This document shows positions 38,622 through 50,745 of a DNA stretch of 64,000 nt, piece by piece. Numbering within the stretch: position 1 is the stretch's first letter; every line of letters begins with the position of its first letter. Under the pieces are notes generated by a model. That model saw only the letters and a list, made by a program, of their open reading frames with translations. It had not been told where the DNA came from and did no database searches. The position numbers were made by a program, and so were the translations under genes. This DNA comes from Heterobilharzia americana (taxonomy: Eukaryota > Platyhelminthes > Trematoda > Strigeidida > Schistosomatidae): contig OX104127.1 of NCBI GenBank assembly GCA_944470555.2, positions 44,505,934-44,569,933 of the forward strand, in the 5' to 3' direction.

Positions 38622-39435
38622 TATATATATCTAGATATATCTGTATAGAAAGCAGTATGTAGGAATTAGCCAACGCGGGTACACTTTCCCGAATTTTTAT
38701 AAGCTCTTAACATGTCACCTAGCTAATATATAAAGTGGGCAGAATAAAGGGTTCCAAATCACACACAATCAAGTATAGACGAAGTGATTAGCTCACCTTT
38801 TTGGTGAGAATCCCATCTCATTTCTCGATAATACTTGAAATCGATGGATTAAACTACTCAGTTTCGTGTTAAACTCTATTTTTCTGATTGATTTCAACAT
38901 GTTTCTCTTATTGATGACTTTGTTCATGTTCACCCTGCTACCAAATATAATGCACTGTTGTGTAGGGTTTCTGAATGTTAACATTTAAGGTGACATTTTC
39001 CGAGGCAGTCAGCAGGACACTTCGAATAAGGAAAACGAAGTACTTTAGGCTATTTAAAAAACCATGCTTACTTTTAGATCCGAGATTTTTTTGACTGGCT
39101 CTGTCGTCAGGATTGCTCGGTCAAGGAGTACAGCCCTCAAAAGATCATCCTTATAAAACTTCCAGTAATCCAACAGATAAAGGAAACGGAGGTTTAAAAT
39201 GCTTGCTACTACACAGAAAACAAATCATTGTTTTTCAAGTAAATAAAATTGCTGCACGGCAGATATTACCAACTGACCTACGGGAGAAACTAGATCGGGT
39301 GGATGTTGGCCATTCTATTTCACGGATTGACAGGTGTAGGGAAATGCGAACCATTGAATTCTGCTTAGGTATATGAATGGTGAAGCGCTGTCCACAAGAC
39401 TTAACGGTCCGGCGTTAGATTCCTTGTGCAGTCGT
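38622..39435. other. No recognisable feature
   Basis: No gene, SINE or conserved motif found. Confidence 0.4.
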
Positions 39436-39439
39436 ATGT

Positions 39440-39495
39440 AGGCACTGATGAGGAGTCCCATACTAGGACGTAACAGCTGTTCAGATTGAATTACA
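39440..39495 (+). ncRNA. CAGCTG-type hammerhead relic
   Basis: GAGGAGTCCCATACTAGGAC and the CAGCTG stem III are preserved. The first core base is A instead of C (ATGAGGA) and GAAAC has become GTAAC, so cleavage is unlikely. The surrounding SINE body is not clearly recognisable upstream. Confidence 0.55.
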
Positions 39496-39554
39496 GTGAT
39501 TTTATCAGCAAACAAAGAAAGCGATTTTTGTTAGTTGCAATCAGCCGGAAGACC

Positions 39555-39710
39555 TGCTTGACTTAGGCTTCGGGTTTGCTGGCACTCATCAGCAAGGCAT
39601 ATCTGCAACCTCGGTGGAAATGATACCCCGCCTGAAATTCGAACCCATCTTACCCAATGTAGTCACCGATGTTACCACTGAGCTTTTCAGGGTGTGACTG
39701 ACCTTTTGTA
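39555..39710 (-). mobile_element. tRNA-like SINE, third family, with hammerhead-like block
   Basis: Minus strand: tRNA-like head with AAGCTCAGTGGTAACATCGG, B-box GGGTTCGAATTTC, then CTGATGA at 39,586-39,592, GTGCC, a GAAG at the second core position (GAAA expected) and a GTC at 39,560-39,562. It is the most complete member of this family; the stem II partner (GGCAC) is eroded. Confidence 0.6.
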
Positions 39711-40767
39711 ACACTGGATTACATATACTGCTTGGTTACTAGAGAGTAACGATTGTTCCACTTTCTAACTATCTTGATCTCGTCGATAAGCACTTCTGAT
39801 TGGTTCGAATACCTGAAAGCTACTCCTATGTATTGATAATTTCTGTTTGTATAGGTAAATATATGCATATCGATTTCGAAAGGAAGTTAAGACAGAATTC
39901 AGCAAGCATACTGAACCTAACAGTAGCAGCTGTCTATCTGGAAAATACTGTCTTTGTTTGTAGATAAAACAAACTTGGAAGTGTGCTAGATTCTTGAGAA
40001 ATAGAAAATAGTAATTTCATGATATGAATTCATGTATATCAAGATAACATTCATCATCGGATAACAACAGTCCGAAAATACAAGTATCATCTCGCAAAAT
40101 ATTTAAAAGACTTTTGCGTAATTCCACTTTATTCATAAATATCAAACAGTCAGGGTTTTCGATTTGTTTCTCCGTACTGTTTTCCACCCTGTCCAGTAGA
40201 CATGAATTATTATGGTTGTATTGAGCTCTTCATACTGAAGATCGTGCTGTTGATGTTGCCTAGAAAGGCGATGAAAGCTCCATGGTCAAACAACCCAGCT
40301 CATAGAATATAATACAACCCGAACCATCCACTTGAGCTACAAATGTTCTCCACCATTTCGAAAACTTGAATTGTTTGTCGTGAAATACAACTGGTTTCAT
40401 ACTCGTTATCTGAAAGGTGTAACTAGGGATAGAAGGTGAGTTAAAAAAGCAACAAGTAGTCTTTTCATTCTGGTTGTCTTAACAAACTCCACATAATTTT
40501 GTAACCAATACTCTTATCACAACATTATACATGCGTTGCACGTGTTTTTGTCTTAGTTTGCGGAATCCTTCACTGACTCGGTGAAATCTAGGTCGTCGTA
40601 GGATTAGAACCAACGTGATTCAAGTGTCCTAGAGATCTCCATATAAAACTCAATCCCCCTAAGATCAGTTATTTTCAGTTTTTTCACCGAACACTTTATT
40701 AGGTTGTTAGGTGATTGTAAGCGCATAACTATCGCCTTTTTTTACAGTTCAGACTCATTGCTAAGCA

Positions 40768-40769
<2 letters not shown>
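39711..40769. other. No recognisable feature
   Basis: Nothing supported. Confidence 0.4.
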
Positions 40770-40825
<56 letters not shown>

Positions 40826-40836
40826 GTGCACGTGCA
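40770..40836. repeat. (TA)n followed by TGCACG palindrome
   Basis: About 25 TA units (40,770-40,820) run straight into a 16-base perfect palindrome TGCACGTGCACGTGCA (40,821-40,836). The whole is alternating purine-pyrimidine. Confidence 0.95.
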
Positions 40837-42115
40837 AATAACTCACATTTGTAAAAGTAATCAAGGGTCTAAGCTACATGTGAATCCTGTTGGCTAAGAC
40901 AGGGTGAGTGCATCTGCTTCCAAAAGGTCTGTCGCCTGTCAAGACCGACAGATTCATCTGGTACTCAGAAGCCGGAAAGCCACTGATCCCAACTCTTTAA
41001 TTAATAAGGTTTCTTCTTTCAGTTACACTCATCATCATCACTCAGCTATATGAGATTTAATCCAAATTCTATTGTGTTAAAATACCCTTGATATTACTTA
41101 AACACACACATTATTCGACCTTATCTAATTACTTCGATTGCGACGCTCATTCGCATTACACCTGAAGTTTTTTAGACGTGATTTAGTCTGATGTCTTCTA
41201 ATTTCTCTTGGTTCATCTTGTCCATTTAATATACCAAAGTGATCTTGAAGTATAACCAATTGAGTCAGAGAAACATGCTTGAAAAAGCTAATCCTATGAA
41301 CATATCAATAATAATTCATTGTATAAGGTGTATTTTTATTTGTGTAATCCCGGCGTAGTATGTTAGAACAAATAACAAAATAAACAAATATTTTGTATTA
41401 TCCCTCAACGTTTCTATCTTGCTAGGAAGATCCCTTTCAAGAGTATGAGTGTGAGACATTAAGTTTTCAGGTTAATATCCAAGTTTTGGTACAGAAAGTG
41501 GTGACCTTCACAATCATCCAATTACATCGTGGTATGCAGCAAAGGTCGATGTAATACAGGTGAGTGAATAAGCAACTCGGTCAGAGAGAGAGAGAGAGAG
41601 GCTTTTTCCTGTTGTGCGAGTAAGGTGGAACAAAAAAATAGGGTGGGGAAATTTTTTAGTTCGTCTATGAAAAGTACAATGGGCTTGTAAACATCAAGGG
41701 TGAGAAAGAATAGATTACTAGTTTGGAAGGATGAATATATTTGAAGATGAGACAATATATCTTAAATAAATAATAATAATGATAACCATAAATGTACTTT
41801 TGATAACACTTGAAGTATGAGTGATAACAAAATGGATTACGTTATGGTTCATCGAATGTATATGACTCAGAAAGTAGCGTAAAATTGAAGATAGTGATGA
41901 TAGTAGATCAATAAAGTGCTACGGTAATAGGACTAGACAAGCTGTTAAAATGCAACCAATATATATATTTTCCTTCTTCCTTTTTCCTTGTGGTTAAGAC
42001 GATTAAGAGAAATAACACCGGAAACTATTCAAACAATAGGGAATTCGGAATAAATCATGTGGAATGAAATTGTGTTCTACCTTCTCTTCATGTATTATTT
42101 ATAACTGTCTAGCCG
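40837..42115. other. No gene; short (GA)n
   Basis: A (GA)n run of about 18 bases lies at 41,583-41,600; otherwise no feature. Confidence 0.45.
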
Positions 42116-42119
42116 AGTC

Positions 42120-42530
42120 ATTAATGTCTGCCACCATCTAGGTGGGATGTCTAACCCCTTTTCTGTTGACCGAAGAAGGATATGAACAGATGTGCACAGC
42201 TTCTGCAATGGTCCGCTCTTTGGGAGAAAGAAAACTCTTTTACAGGACTTTTGTCTGTTCGAATGATATTTTATGACCTAAATATAGGGCATGAGCTGCG
42301 ATGGCAGAGCTTTCTTCAAGTTTTTCTAGATCACAGGAATTTTTTGGTGGTTTTTTGGAACTTCGACCGTGTTTGGCTAAACGTGTTAGTACTTGCCATG
42401 ATGTCTCTCCAATGTATGTGGCATCTCATCACATGTTTGTGACACAGCTTTTTGTGGATTGAATGCTGATGGTGAACGCCGAACCGCAGTTCACCGAAAT
42501 GGCTTAGCAACAAGTTTCGTAGTCATATTG
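42120..42530 (-). pseudogene. Penelope-like element, GIY-YIG endonuclease remnant (YIGET type)
   Basis: The minus strand reads DATYIGETSWQVLTRLAKHG, then LEKLEESSAIAAHALYLGHK, ISFEQTKVL and KERTIAEAVHICSYPSSVNR. The order GIY-YIG, Arg, K/EH, (S)AIAAH, GH, E is that of the PLE endonuclease. It is close to the 25.7-kb copy (YIGET, LHAIILSHKFDFDSIEV, LIAESLHI). Preserved mostly in one frame with stops. Confidence 0.8.
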
Positions 42531-43595
42531 CTATCTTGGTCGTCAACCTATGGTCAGTGTTCAGCACTTGGGGTTTAACAGCTACATCGATTACTATTTG
42601 ATGATCAATTCGTATGCATAAAGCAGACTCACAAGGAGTGACTTGTTACCTGAAAAGTTTGATGATTTGGGCTCTGGCTTCGACGCTGATTGACAACAGT
42701 TCAAACCAATAAGAAGGTATCAGTTTCCTCATGTTTATAGCTATATTCTGCTGGCAATTTCCAACAATCACGAAACCTATCAGTTGACTCCTAACATCTG
42801 CCACCAAAATACCTTAATATATGTTTTATATTTGAATGCCTTATGTCGTGAAACCGTCCGATTCCACAGTTATTACTAGTAATAAATGCAGGATGACCGA
42901 TGGTAACAACAGATATTAGATGATAGAAAATCGGGTGCGAACTTTGATCGACTGAAGTGGTCATTACATGATGCTAATGACCCAGCTAGGTATTCATCAG
43001 TCATCTGACTAATTATAACCTGCTGTTTAGCGATCGTCAAAGTTACCAACTACCTGGTACCCCCAACTTAAAATTAACGTTCAAAAAATTAGACTCAGCA
43101 ACCGTTATGATGACACTGACAGTTCAAATGGATTATTACAGAAACCTCTTAATTTCTATCATTAAAATCTAAGTGTTCAATATTCTCAGGAATAACCAAA
43201 ATTCAACGTGGATTTCAGATATGCTTTAAAAGGGATTTCTAGTAAAACAGAGCGTCACAGTAAGCCGAATGCTTTTCCTCAGGTCAACAGTCTATGTGAA
43301 ATAAATAGAAAAGTTATGTTCAAGTTACAGGATGGTTAAAGTGACGTTGCTGGTGAGCAGTGATGTTGGGCAAAAGAACCTAATTCAACATCCTCAAACA
43401 AAAGACATTTTGTCGTTGAAAGTGTTCGATAACTCGGTAGTATCAAATTAAACTATACAATAGACAAACAAAATATGATATTGCTGTACTATCCCGTCGT
43501 TGATCGGACCGAATCGATCAGTCTGTATTGGTCAGTGGGTTTCTGCGTGGTTGCCCCGATACTGCATGTGTTTTAGGTTTTGATATTAATACAAG
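42531..43595. other. No recognisable feature
   Basis: Nothing supported, apart from a possible diverged Smα 5' part near 43,540-43,600. Confidence 0.4.
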
Positions 43596-43599
43596 CAGC

Positions 43600-43805
43600 A
43601 TCATATAAAACTGTATCTGTTGCACAAGAAGTGGCAATCATGATTCGGTAACCTAGTAGATAACGCCCTGGCGTTTGAAACGATAGGCCCCGGGTTTGAG
43701 TCTTGGCGGGTACAAAATCGCTCATTGGAAGGGACGCACATCTAGCTGACGAGTCTCAGATGGGACGAAACGTGCGTTTTGGATTCCACTACTAGCCACT
43801 ATCTG
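43600..43805 (+). mobile_element. Smα-like SINE with intact-looking hammerhead
   Basis: Plus strand: GCACAAGAAGTGGC, tRNA-like A-box region GGTAACCTAGTAGATAACGC, B-box GGGTTTGAGTCTTG, then the hammerhead at 43,739-43,785 and the terminal ACTAGCCACT. The arrangement follows the schistosome Smα SINE (pol III promoter followed by a type I hammerhead). Confidence 0.85.
43739..43785 (+). ncRNA. Type I hammerhead ribozyme, core intact
   Basis: Core CTGACGA at 43,746-43,752 satisfies CUGANGA. Stem II is GTCTC (43,753-43,757) with GGGAC (43,762-43,766), five pairs with one G-U and a four-base loop. The second core strand GAAA is at 43,767-43,770. A tiny stem III, CGTGCG (43,771-43,776), is followed by UU, so cleavage is predicted after 43,778 at a GUU triplet, which the NUH rule allows but is usually slower than GUC. 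Stem I pairs 43,740-43,745 with 43,779-43,784, with G-U wobbles. Activity is inferred, not shown. Confidence 0.8.
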
Positions 43806-44454
43806 GCCTTAATATAAATAGTCAAAAAATAGTTAACTCGATTTCTGACATTCATTTCATTTTAATTAGTTTGTCAGAAGTGTAGTGAAAACTGTTACTG
43901 AGCAAAAGTGTCCGAGTGTGACAGTTGAGTGATTAAACAGAGGATTCGTCAAATATTTGAGCTTCAGAAGTGATCTTATATTAGGATATGTTTATTTGCT
44001 TAGTCATTTTAAACAAATACACGTCTACCCTTTTCAATGTACTGGAGAATGTTTTGAGCAGAATACTTCCCTTTTTTAGTAAATTCTTTCATCATATTGA
44101 TTTCCATGTATCATAAACTCTAACCAAAAGTATCGGGAAGTACTTGGTCATAAAATCAGCAATGATCAGATTAATTAGTTGAAAAAATGGTGGATAGATC
44201 GTAAATGAGCATTTCGCTGTTGGCTTAAACATAACTGATTATGAACATTTAAGCAACTCCATATAAATGATCCGAAAAAGGTAACATAGAGTAGTCGATT
44301 AGGCATATAATCATCGCTATCAACTTATATGAAGACATTTTTATCCTTCCACCCGTCTCTATCCACCCTGTCTTTTTTCACCTTCATGATCATCTACCGT
44401 GTGTACTCTTTCTTCATTGTTCTTATTCTTCACCTTGTTCGTTTGCTTTTTCAG
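43806..44454. other. No gene; pyrimidine tract before candidate exon
   Basis: A pyrimidine-rich run at about 44,335-44,454 ends in TTTTTCAG; the rest is featureless. Confidence 0.4.
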
Positions 44455-44529
44455 GAAAGTGAAAATCAACAAAATAGCATGAACAACTTAATGACAAGTA
44501 ATGAGGGAGAAGATCAAACTAAACGATAA
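44455..44529 (+). CDS. Weak candidate terminal exon
   Basis: The tract GTTTGCTTTTTCAG, a strong acceptor, is followed at 44,455 by 24 codons beginning ESENQQNSMNNLMTS and rich in charged and amide residues, ending with TAA at 44,527. The frame upstream of the acceptor is hydrophobic and intron-like. No homology is recognised and no upstream exon was found; chance remains likely. Confidence 0.25.
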   Translation, partial: ESENQQNSMNNLMTSNEGEDQTKR

Positions 44530-46089
44530 TCGAATCATGCTTAATATGCTTAGTGCTCATTGCTATACTCATTAAGTTGATGCAGAGCAGAAGTGGAATT
44601 GAATTAGACCAGGGAATAAGTGAATAATGAAACAGGGGAATGGAAATTCAGTTGATTTTTGTCATTACGAAATAGAAACTGAGAATTTAGGCTAGTATTA
44701 ATGGTTTCAGTTTACTTTCAGTCATCTGTTCTCCTAGAGTTTCAACTGAATATTTGGACTGTTTTCCGAATTAGTTTCGTCGAAATGTAAGACAATGATA
44801 ACCGCTATCCTCACCTTCAATGTCTGGATGTAAGTTATTCAATTTAATTTATCCTGAAGACAAACTGAGTGGTGATGACAAAATAGGGACAGCATGAGAG
44901 AAATATTTCAATCATTTTTGCTCAACCCAGACGATATACTTGTTACTCGCCTTGGGCGACAGGTGATACTTCTTATTTCATCATGCTAATCAAACTTATT
45001 CTAGAGCAGTGGTCTCCCTAGACTTCAGACTGAATGTACCAAAACCTTTGTGCTTCTAATGGTTTTTGTTACTGATCCCTGCTATCACTTATTATTTCTT
45101 CAAAGCATCATCATTTGTTAGATATTTTCCTTTTCAAAGCAAAATGTTAACAAGCAAATTCTCAAATGAAGTACGGGCTAGTAGCGTCTGTTTATTCCAG
45201 AAAGACAGGATGTGACTAAGAAGTGTGCCTACTTATCTAAAATGACTGCTTAAATGCCTAAAACTTTCTCTACTTTGCTGGATCTTTTCACATAGGTTTT
45301 GAGCCCATTGAAATGAATACTCAACTTTTAGTAAAACAGTTTCATTGGGTACAAACTGATTGAATCATAAGATGCAATAAGAAACCTTGCAGTATATTAG
45401 ACCTAAGTATTTACTAAAGGCTATTTAGCACAAGTTTAGGTTACTCATCTTAGTGGTTATATCGGAGCCGATCAGTCGACATACTTGAATATGTACCTGA
45501 GACTGACTCATGACAAGTTTTGTTATTGTTTGTTGGGCGATCAGTATAATGATGATTTTTTGTAAACAAACACCTGGAAAGTGAAGAAGGAATAAACTAG
45601 TCATTCAGTTTTTGTTCTTTAAGGATATTTAGATTGAATTTTTCCCTGAGTTGAGGCTTTTCAATTAGCAAACACTTCAGTATCATGCTAGGCATCGTCA
45701 TCATTGAATTAGAGCTTTTGCAGGAAAAAAATTTCCTTTTGGATAGCTTCTTCTTCAGGTTCCTAAGTTATATGTGCATATTGCGGAGTTACCCGTCAGC
45801 AATACAGAGATTCCGATTGTCAGTTTATTAATAATAGTATTATGCAGTTAAGAAAGTCGATTTAGAAGAGTCATGGGTAGACGTTTATGATGCAATCAAC
45901 TGTTACTAAGATTCAACTCAAAATGATTGACTATCTAAATGACTTATTTAATACTATATGGTGATAGTTTAATGAAACAATAGGAAGGTGTTTGTGAAAA
46001 ATAGATGAAATCAACTAAGAAGGACAAAATAAGTTCAACGAATTGGTCAAAATTATTCCAGGTTATGGGGAAGAAGGGGTATCTACAGT
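44530..46089. other. No recognisable feature
   Basis: Nothing supported. Confidence 0.4.
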
Positions 46090-46510
46090 ATGGAATTAGA
46101 TTATTTGGAGCAAGATGGTAACGAATTTAGGTATCCCGAATTGGTTCATGATGATGGTAGAGGTAACACTTGCTTCTTTTGAGCACACAACTCGGGTTGT
46201 TCGATCCTGATTGAAGGATCCTAAGTCGAGTACATTTTGACAGGTTGATGGGAACGCGGTATAGAATGGAAAACGACTCAACCATATCCACTTTATGGTT
46301 CATTTCAACCAAGTGTGCTAATATGGAGTTGGCAATGGTATTTACCACACGTTTACTTAACCACGTTGAGAGGTGGTCACTAGCACGGAAAATTAAATTC
46401 TTAGAGTAGCAGCCGACATAACTTGCTGCCCAGGAGCAGTCAAAGTGATAAACACGATACGAAGTGGCCAGTCTAGGTAATTCACCTCTCAGTCACGGTA
46501 TCATCATAGT
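46090..46510 (-). pseudogene. Penelope-like element, GIY-YIG endonuclease remnant (YIGRT type)
   Basis: Minus-strand islands: CDCSWAASYVGCYSKNLIFR (GIY-YIG core changed to YVGCY), ASDHLSTWLSK, then VVNTIANSILAHLVEMNHKV, ESFSILYRVPINLSK and TRLRIL. The order and spacing follow the 32.1-kb copy (AREHVPSWLGK, STILSHLVDTGH, SFSVIYHV). Frameshifted and dead. Confidence 0.7.
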
Positions 46511-47402
46511 GAGTGTGAAGAAAGAAATTTGTTATTTATCAGCATTAAAAGTTCTCTTAATCGATTTGCCTAGTTTGTAAATTAATATCTTACTGAGCAC
46601 TACAACTCTAAATTGTACCTGAACGTAAAGCAGCTTTTAATATAAAGGTGATTTTTTCTGTCTTTCGTACTGCTCTAGTATTAAAGTAACAATAGAATAA
46701 AATCATTGTCCTGCGTAATATCATAATAATATTGACCGTTTTTATTTGTTCATATGAAGTTGCACTTTGTGATGTGCATTTGATGAATCAAGGTGATTTG
46801 CGTCTGTTGGTTATTTAAACTGCCAATACAACCATATATAATATTTTTATATCATTTGATGGCGGTTGGTACATGAAGTCAGCCTCGAATTTCATAGTGT
46901 AAAATGTTAGGAAGTTACCAACTAGCTGATTGGACAGAAGCCGATTCACTCCAAGATCCACTGTCAAACAGTATTCGAATGTTTGTTTTCTCAGTAATAG
47001 TGTGGAAAATGCTTAGAAATCACAAATGTTTGCTCATGAATATTATTTAGATTCGATTCAAAATGGTAGGTGACCAATAAGATATATAACTACAATGCCA
47101 CCTAATGGATTGTTATTACCTATATTGAAAGTAGAAACCAAGTGGAGATTCGTGCAATATGCAACAAGTTGTACCAATGTATGAAGGTTAAGGTTAATAA
47201 CTGGCAGATCAAACTTCTTTCACGCCTAACAGTTAGTTCAAGGATTATGAAACATTCCAGTTATCTAAGCTAGACAAAGTGAAGATGGAAAACATGAGCG
47301 GGTTCGGGTGTGTATAATTAGCGTGCAACCTCCTATGGACCTGACACACAACCATATAGCCACATACCAGCCCAAAGAACTTGAGAAACTTGGCATTACT
47401 AT
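46511..47402. other. No recognisable feature
   Basis: Nothing supported. Confidence 0.4.
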
Positions 47403-48690
<1,288 letters not shown>

Positions 48691-48804
48691 GGAACATATT
48701 TTGAATACAATAAAAGCTAATTTTCTCAATCTTTAAGTCTATGGTAAGCTCTATTTTGTCACATCTAGCTGTTATTGGTCACAAAGTGGGGAAAACGAAT
48801 GCCT

Positions 48805-49295
48805 TCAAAGTGATTTACAGCATCCCAACGAACCTTTCTGATGCAGTTTGAACTGAAGCTTTAGGAATTTAAATGAACGACCCGGAGCTCTGTATTCTAA
48901 GAAAGTTTGTATAGTCTTTATCTGCACCTTGGCGAGGGAAGAATTAGTTAATGACTTTAACTGTAGGTTTTTAAAGTGGTGTTCTTCCGCTTTTAGTTTT
49001 ATTTTTGAGACCTCTTTCATACTACTAATATAGCAGTAATCTACCAGTCGCATCTCTCTCTCTCTCTTTGTCTACCTTTTGGCTAATTTAAATTAACCAG
49101 ACTTTGTACTGAAGTTTCTCCCAAAAGAGTAGCTATATCTCTTACCGATGTCGGTTTTCTAGGATCAGGGATCCTCCTTCGGATTAAAATGATGGGTGTA
49201 CTCTCTTCTTCATCGGAAGTCCACATATAGGGTGAGCCCATCCACAGAGATTTTGAAGATACTTTTGTCAAGACTCTTATGCAATAACCCTTCAA
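48805..49295 (-). other. Unassigned pair of neighbouring open frames
   Basis: Two minus-strand frames lie close together: 49,083-49,295 (70 codons, with SDEEESTPIILIRRRIPDPR and PTSVRDIATLLGE) and 48,805-49,053 (82 codons, starting MRLVDYCYISSMKEVSK and rich in Lys, Leu and Glu). The composition looks more protein-like than most frames here. They sit directly upstream, in the same orientation, of RTE copy D. They could be part of another retroelement (for example a PLE N-terminus) or exon remnants. I do not recognise a family. Confidence 0.25.
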
Positions 49296-49862
49296 ATGTT
49301 TTTTTGATATCCAAAGGACTACTAGTTTTCAGGCCGGTGTCGACAGCCAACTACAGTTGGAATTCCACAAGCTGAGAAGACGTTTCTCAACACCAGTATA
49401 ACGAAGAAGTGTGATTCAACACAACATGGTGCTTTAAAGATTCACTAGCAGTGTGATTATTAATCAGACCACATATATTCCAACATACGATCGTATTTTC
49501 AATCCTGTCTTGATATATATACTGAATAGTAATAAGCTTTCATATGACAGTCTGTAGCAATCCTCCTGCATTACACTGAGTGAATAAGTTAGTCTCTTAC
49601 TCAAGAAATCGTGAATACAGTTATAAGAATTATTTGCCTCTGGATACATTGTCGATCACATTAGATTATGGCTTTTATATACATATATAAAACACACATT
49701 TATCACTGTATTACAAGTTGTTTTTTCAGTAGCCCAATGACTGGAAAAGCATAATGGTCACATCTATAACACTGAGTGACTTAGCTTCATATCTTTGGAC
49801 CAATACCGATATTCTGAAGGTCGCAGATATTTCTTTCTAATTAGCTACAACGAGTTAATATG

Positions 49863-50745
49863 AGTGTAAAACTTGGTTAGTGTGGTAGAATGTAGTTCCA
49901 TATTAGATTAATTCATTTGGTACATAGCGCACAGTGTTACAGTATCATTTACTTCCTGACGTTTCCAGCATCACTTATTCCTCATAATCATATCAATGTA
50001 ACCACACCACTTTCAATATCTGATTTTCATAGTTCTGTCACCTCATATTCTTTGCCTTTATTGGTAGTAAAATTTTTCATATCTGTGGTATAGGTGTTGC
50101 ATCATTTCTATTACATGTATTGGGTGTTGATTCGATGAATAAAGATACAGTAATCAAATCTCTTTCTCCACCTAATTATATTGGACAGTGGTTTTATCTC
50201 ACCCAACCTATTGTGTGGTTGTGTGTTAATGCATGCATTGTAGTAGCGAAGTGTTTCTCTAGATTACTGATTTTGTTGGCGTCAGTCATTCCTCATTTAG
50301 CTGAATTCCTATGTTCCGATATTCTAGCTGATCCCGACCGGCTAGTTTGACCAATGTATTTGACCTTGCAGTCATTACATGGAATTTGATAGAAAAGATT
50401 ATTTTGCTGAATTGGTTCTATGGGATGTTTAAGCCAGCCGATAAATCTTATCTGTGAGTGAGTTTGTAGGTTTAAATGTCACCATGGTTCCAGCTTTGTT
50501 TCTGATTGCCTTCCTTATACGGTAACACAATGGTGGCTGTGAACTCCTTTTTTGTCGTTATTATTCGTACTAGTGTGTTCGTATGAATTTTTTTACTAAA
50601 CTGTAGAGGATAATTATTAACTATTAGCGTTTCTTCTATATGTTTCAGTTCCTTGTTTAGGTCTTTGCATTGACTAGCTAGTTTTCTAGCTCTATCATTT
50701 AGACATCTAACTAAAACTGCCTTAACTGACATTGAATGAGATCAC
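49863..50745 (-). pseudogene. Penelope-like element 3' part (contains right arm of 671-bp inverted repeat)
   Basis: 49,863-50,533 is the reverse complement of 37,951-38,621. The copy extends further upstream than its twin: an 86-codon minus-strand frame at 50,472-50,732 reads VLVRCLNDRARKLASQ, DLNKELKHIEETLIVNNYP and ATIVLPYKEGN, which is the RT thumb and linker of PLEs. The KYIGQTSR endonuclease and the PLE tail follow, as in the left arm. Confidence 0.8.
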
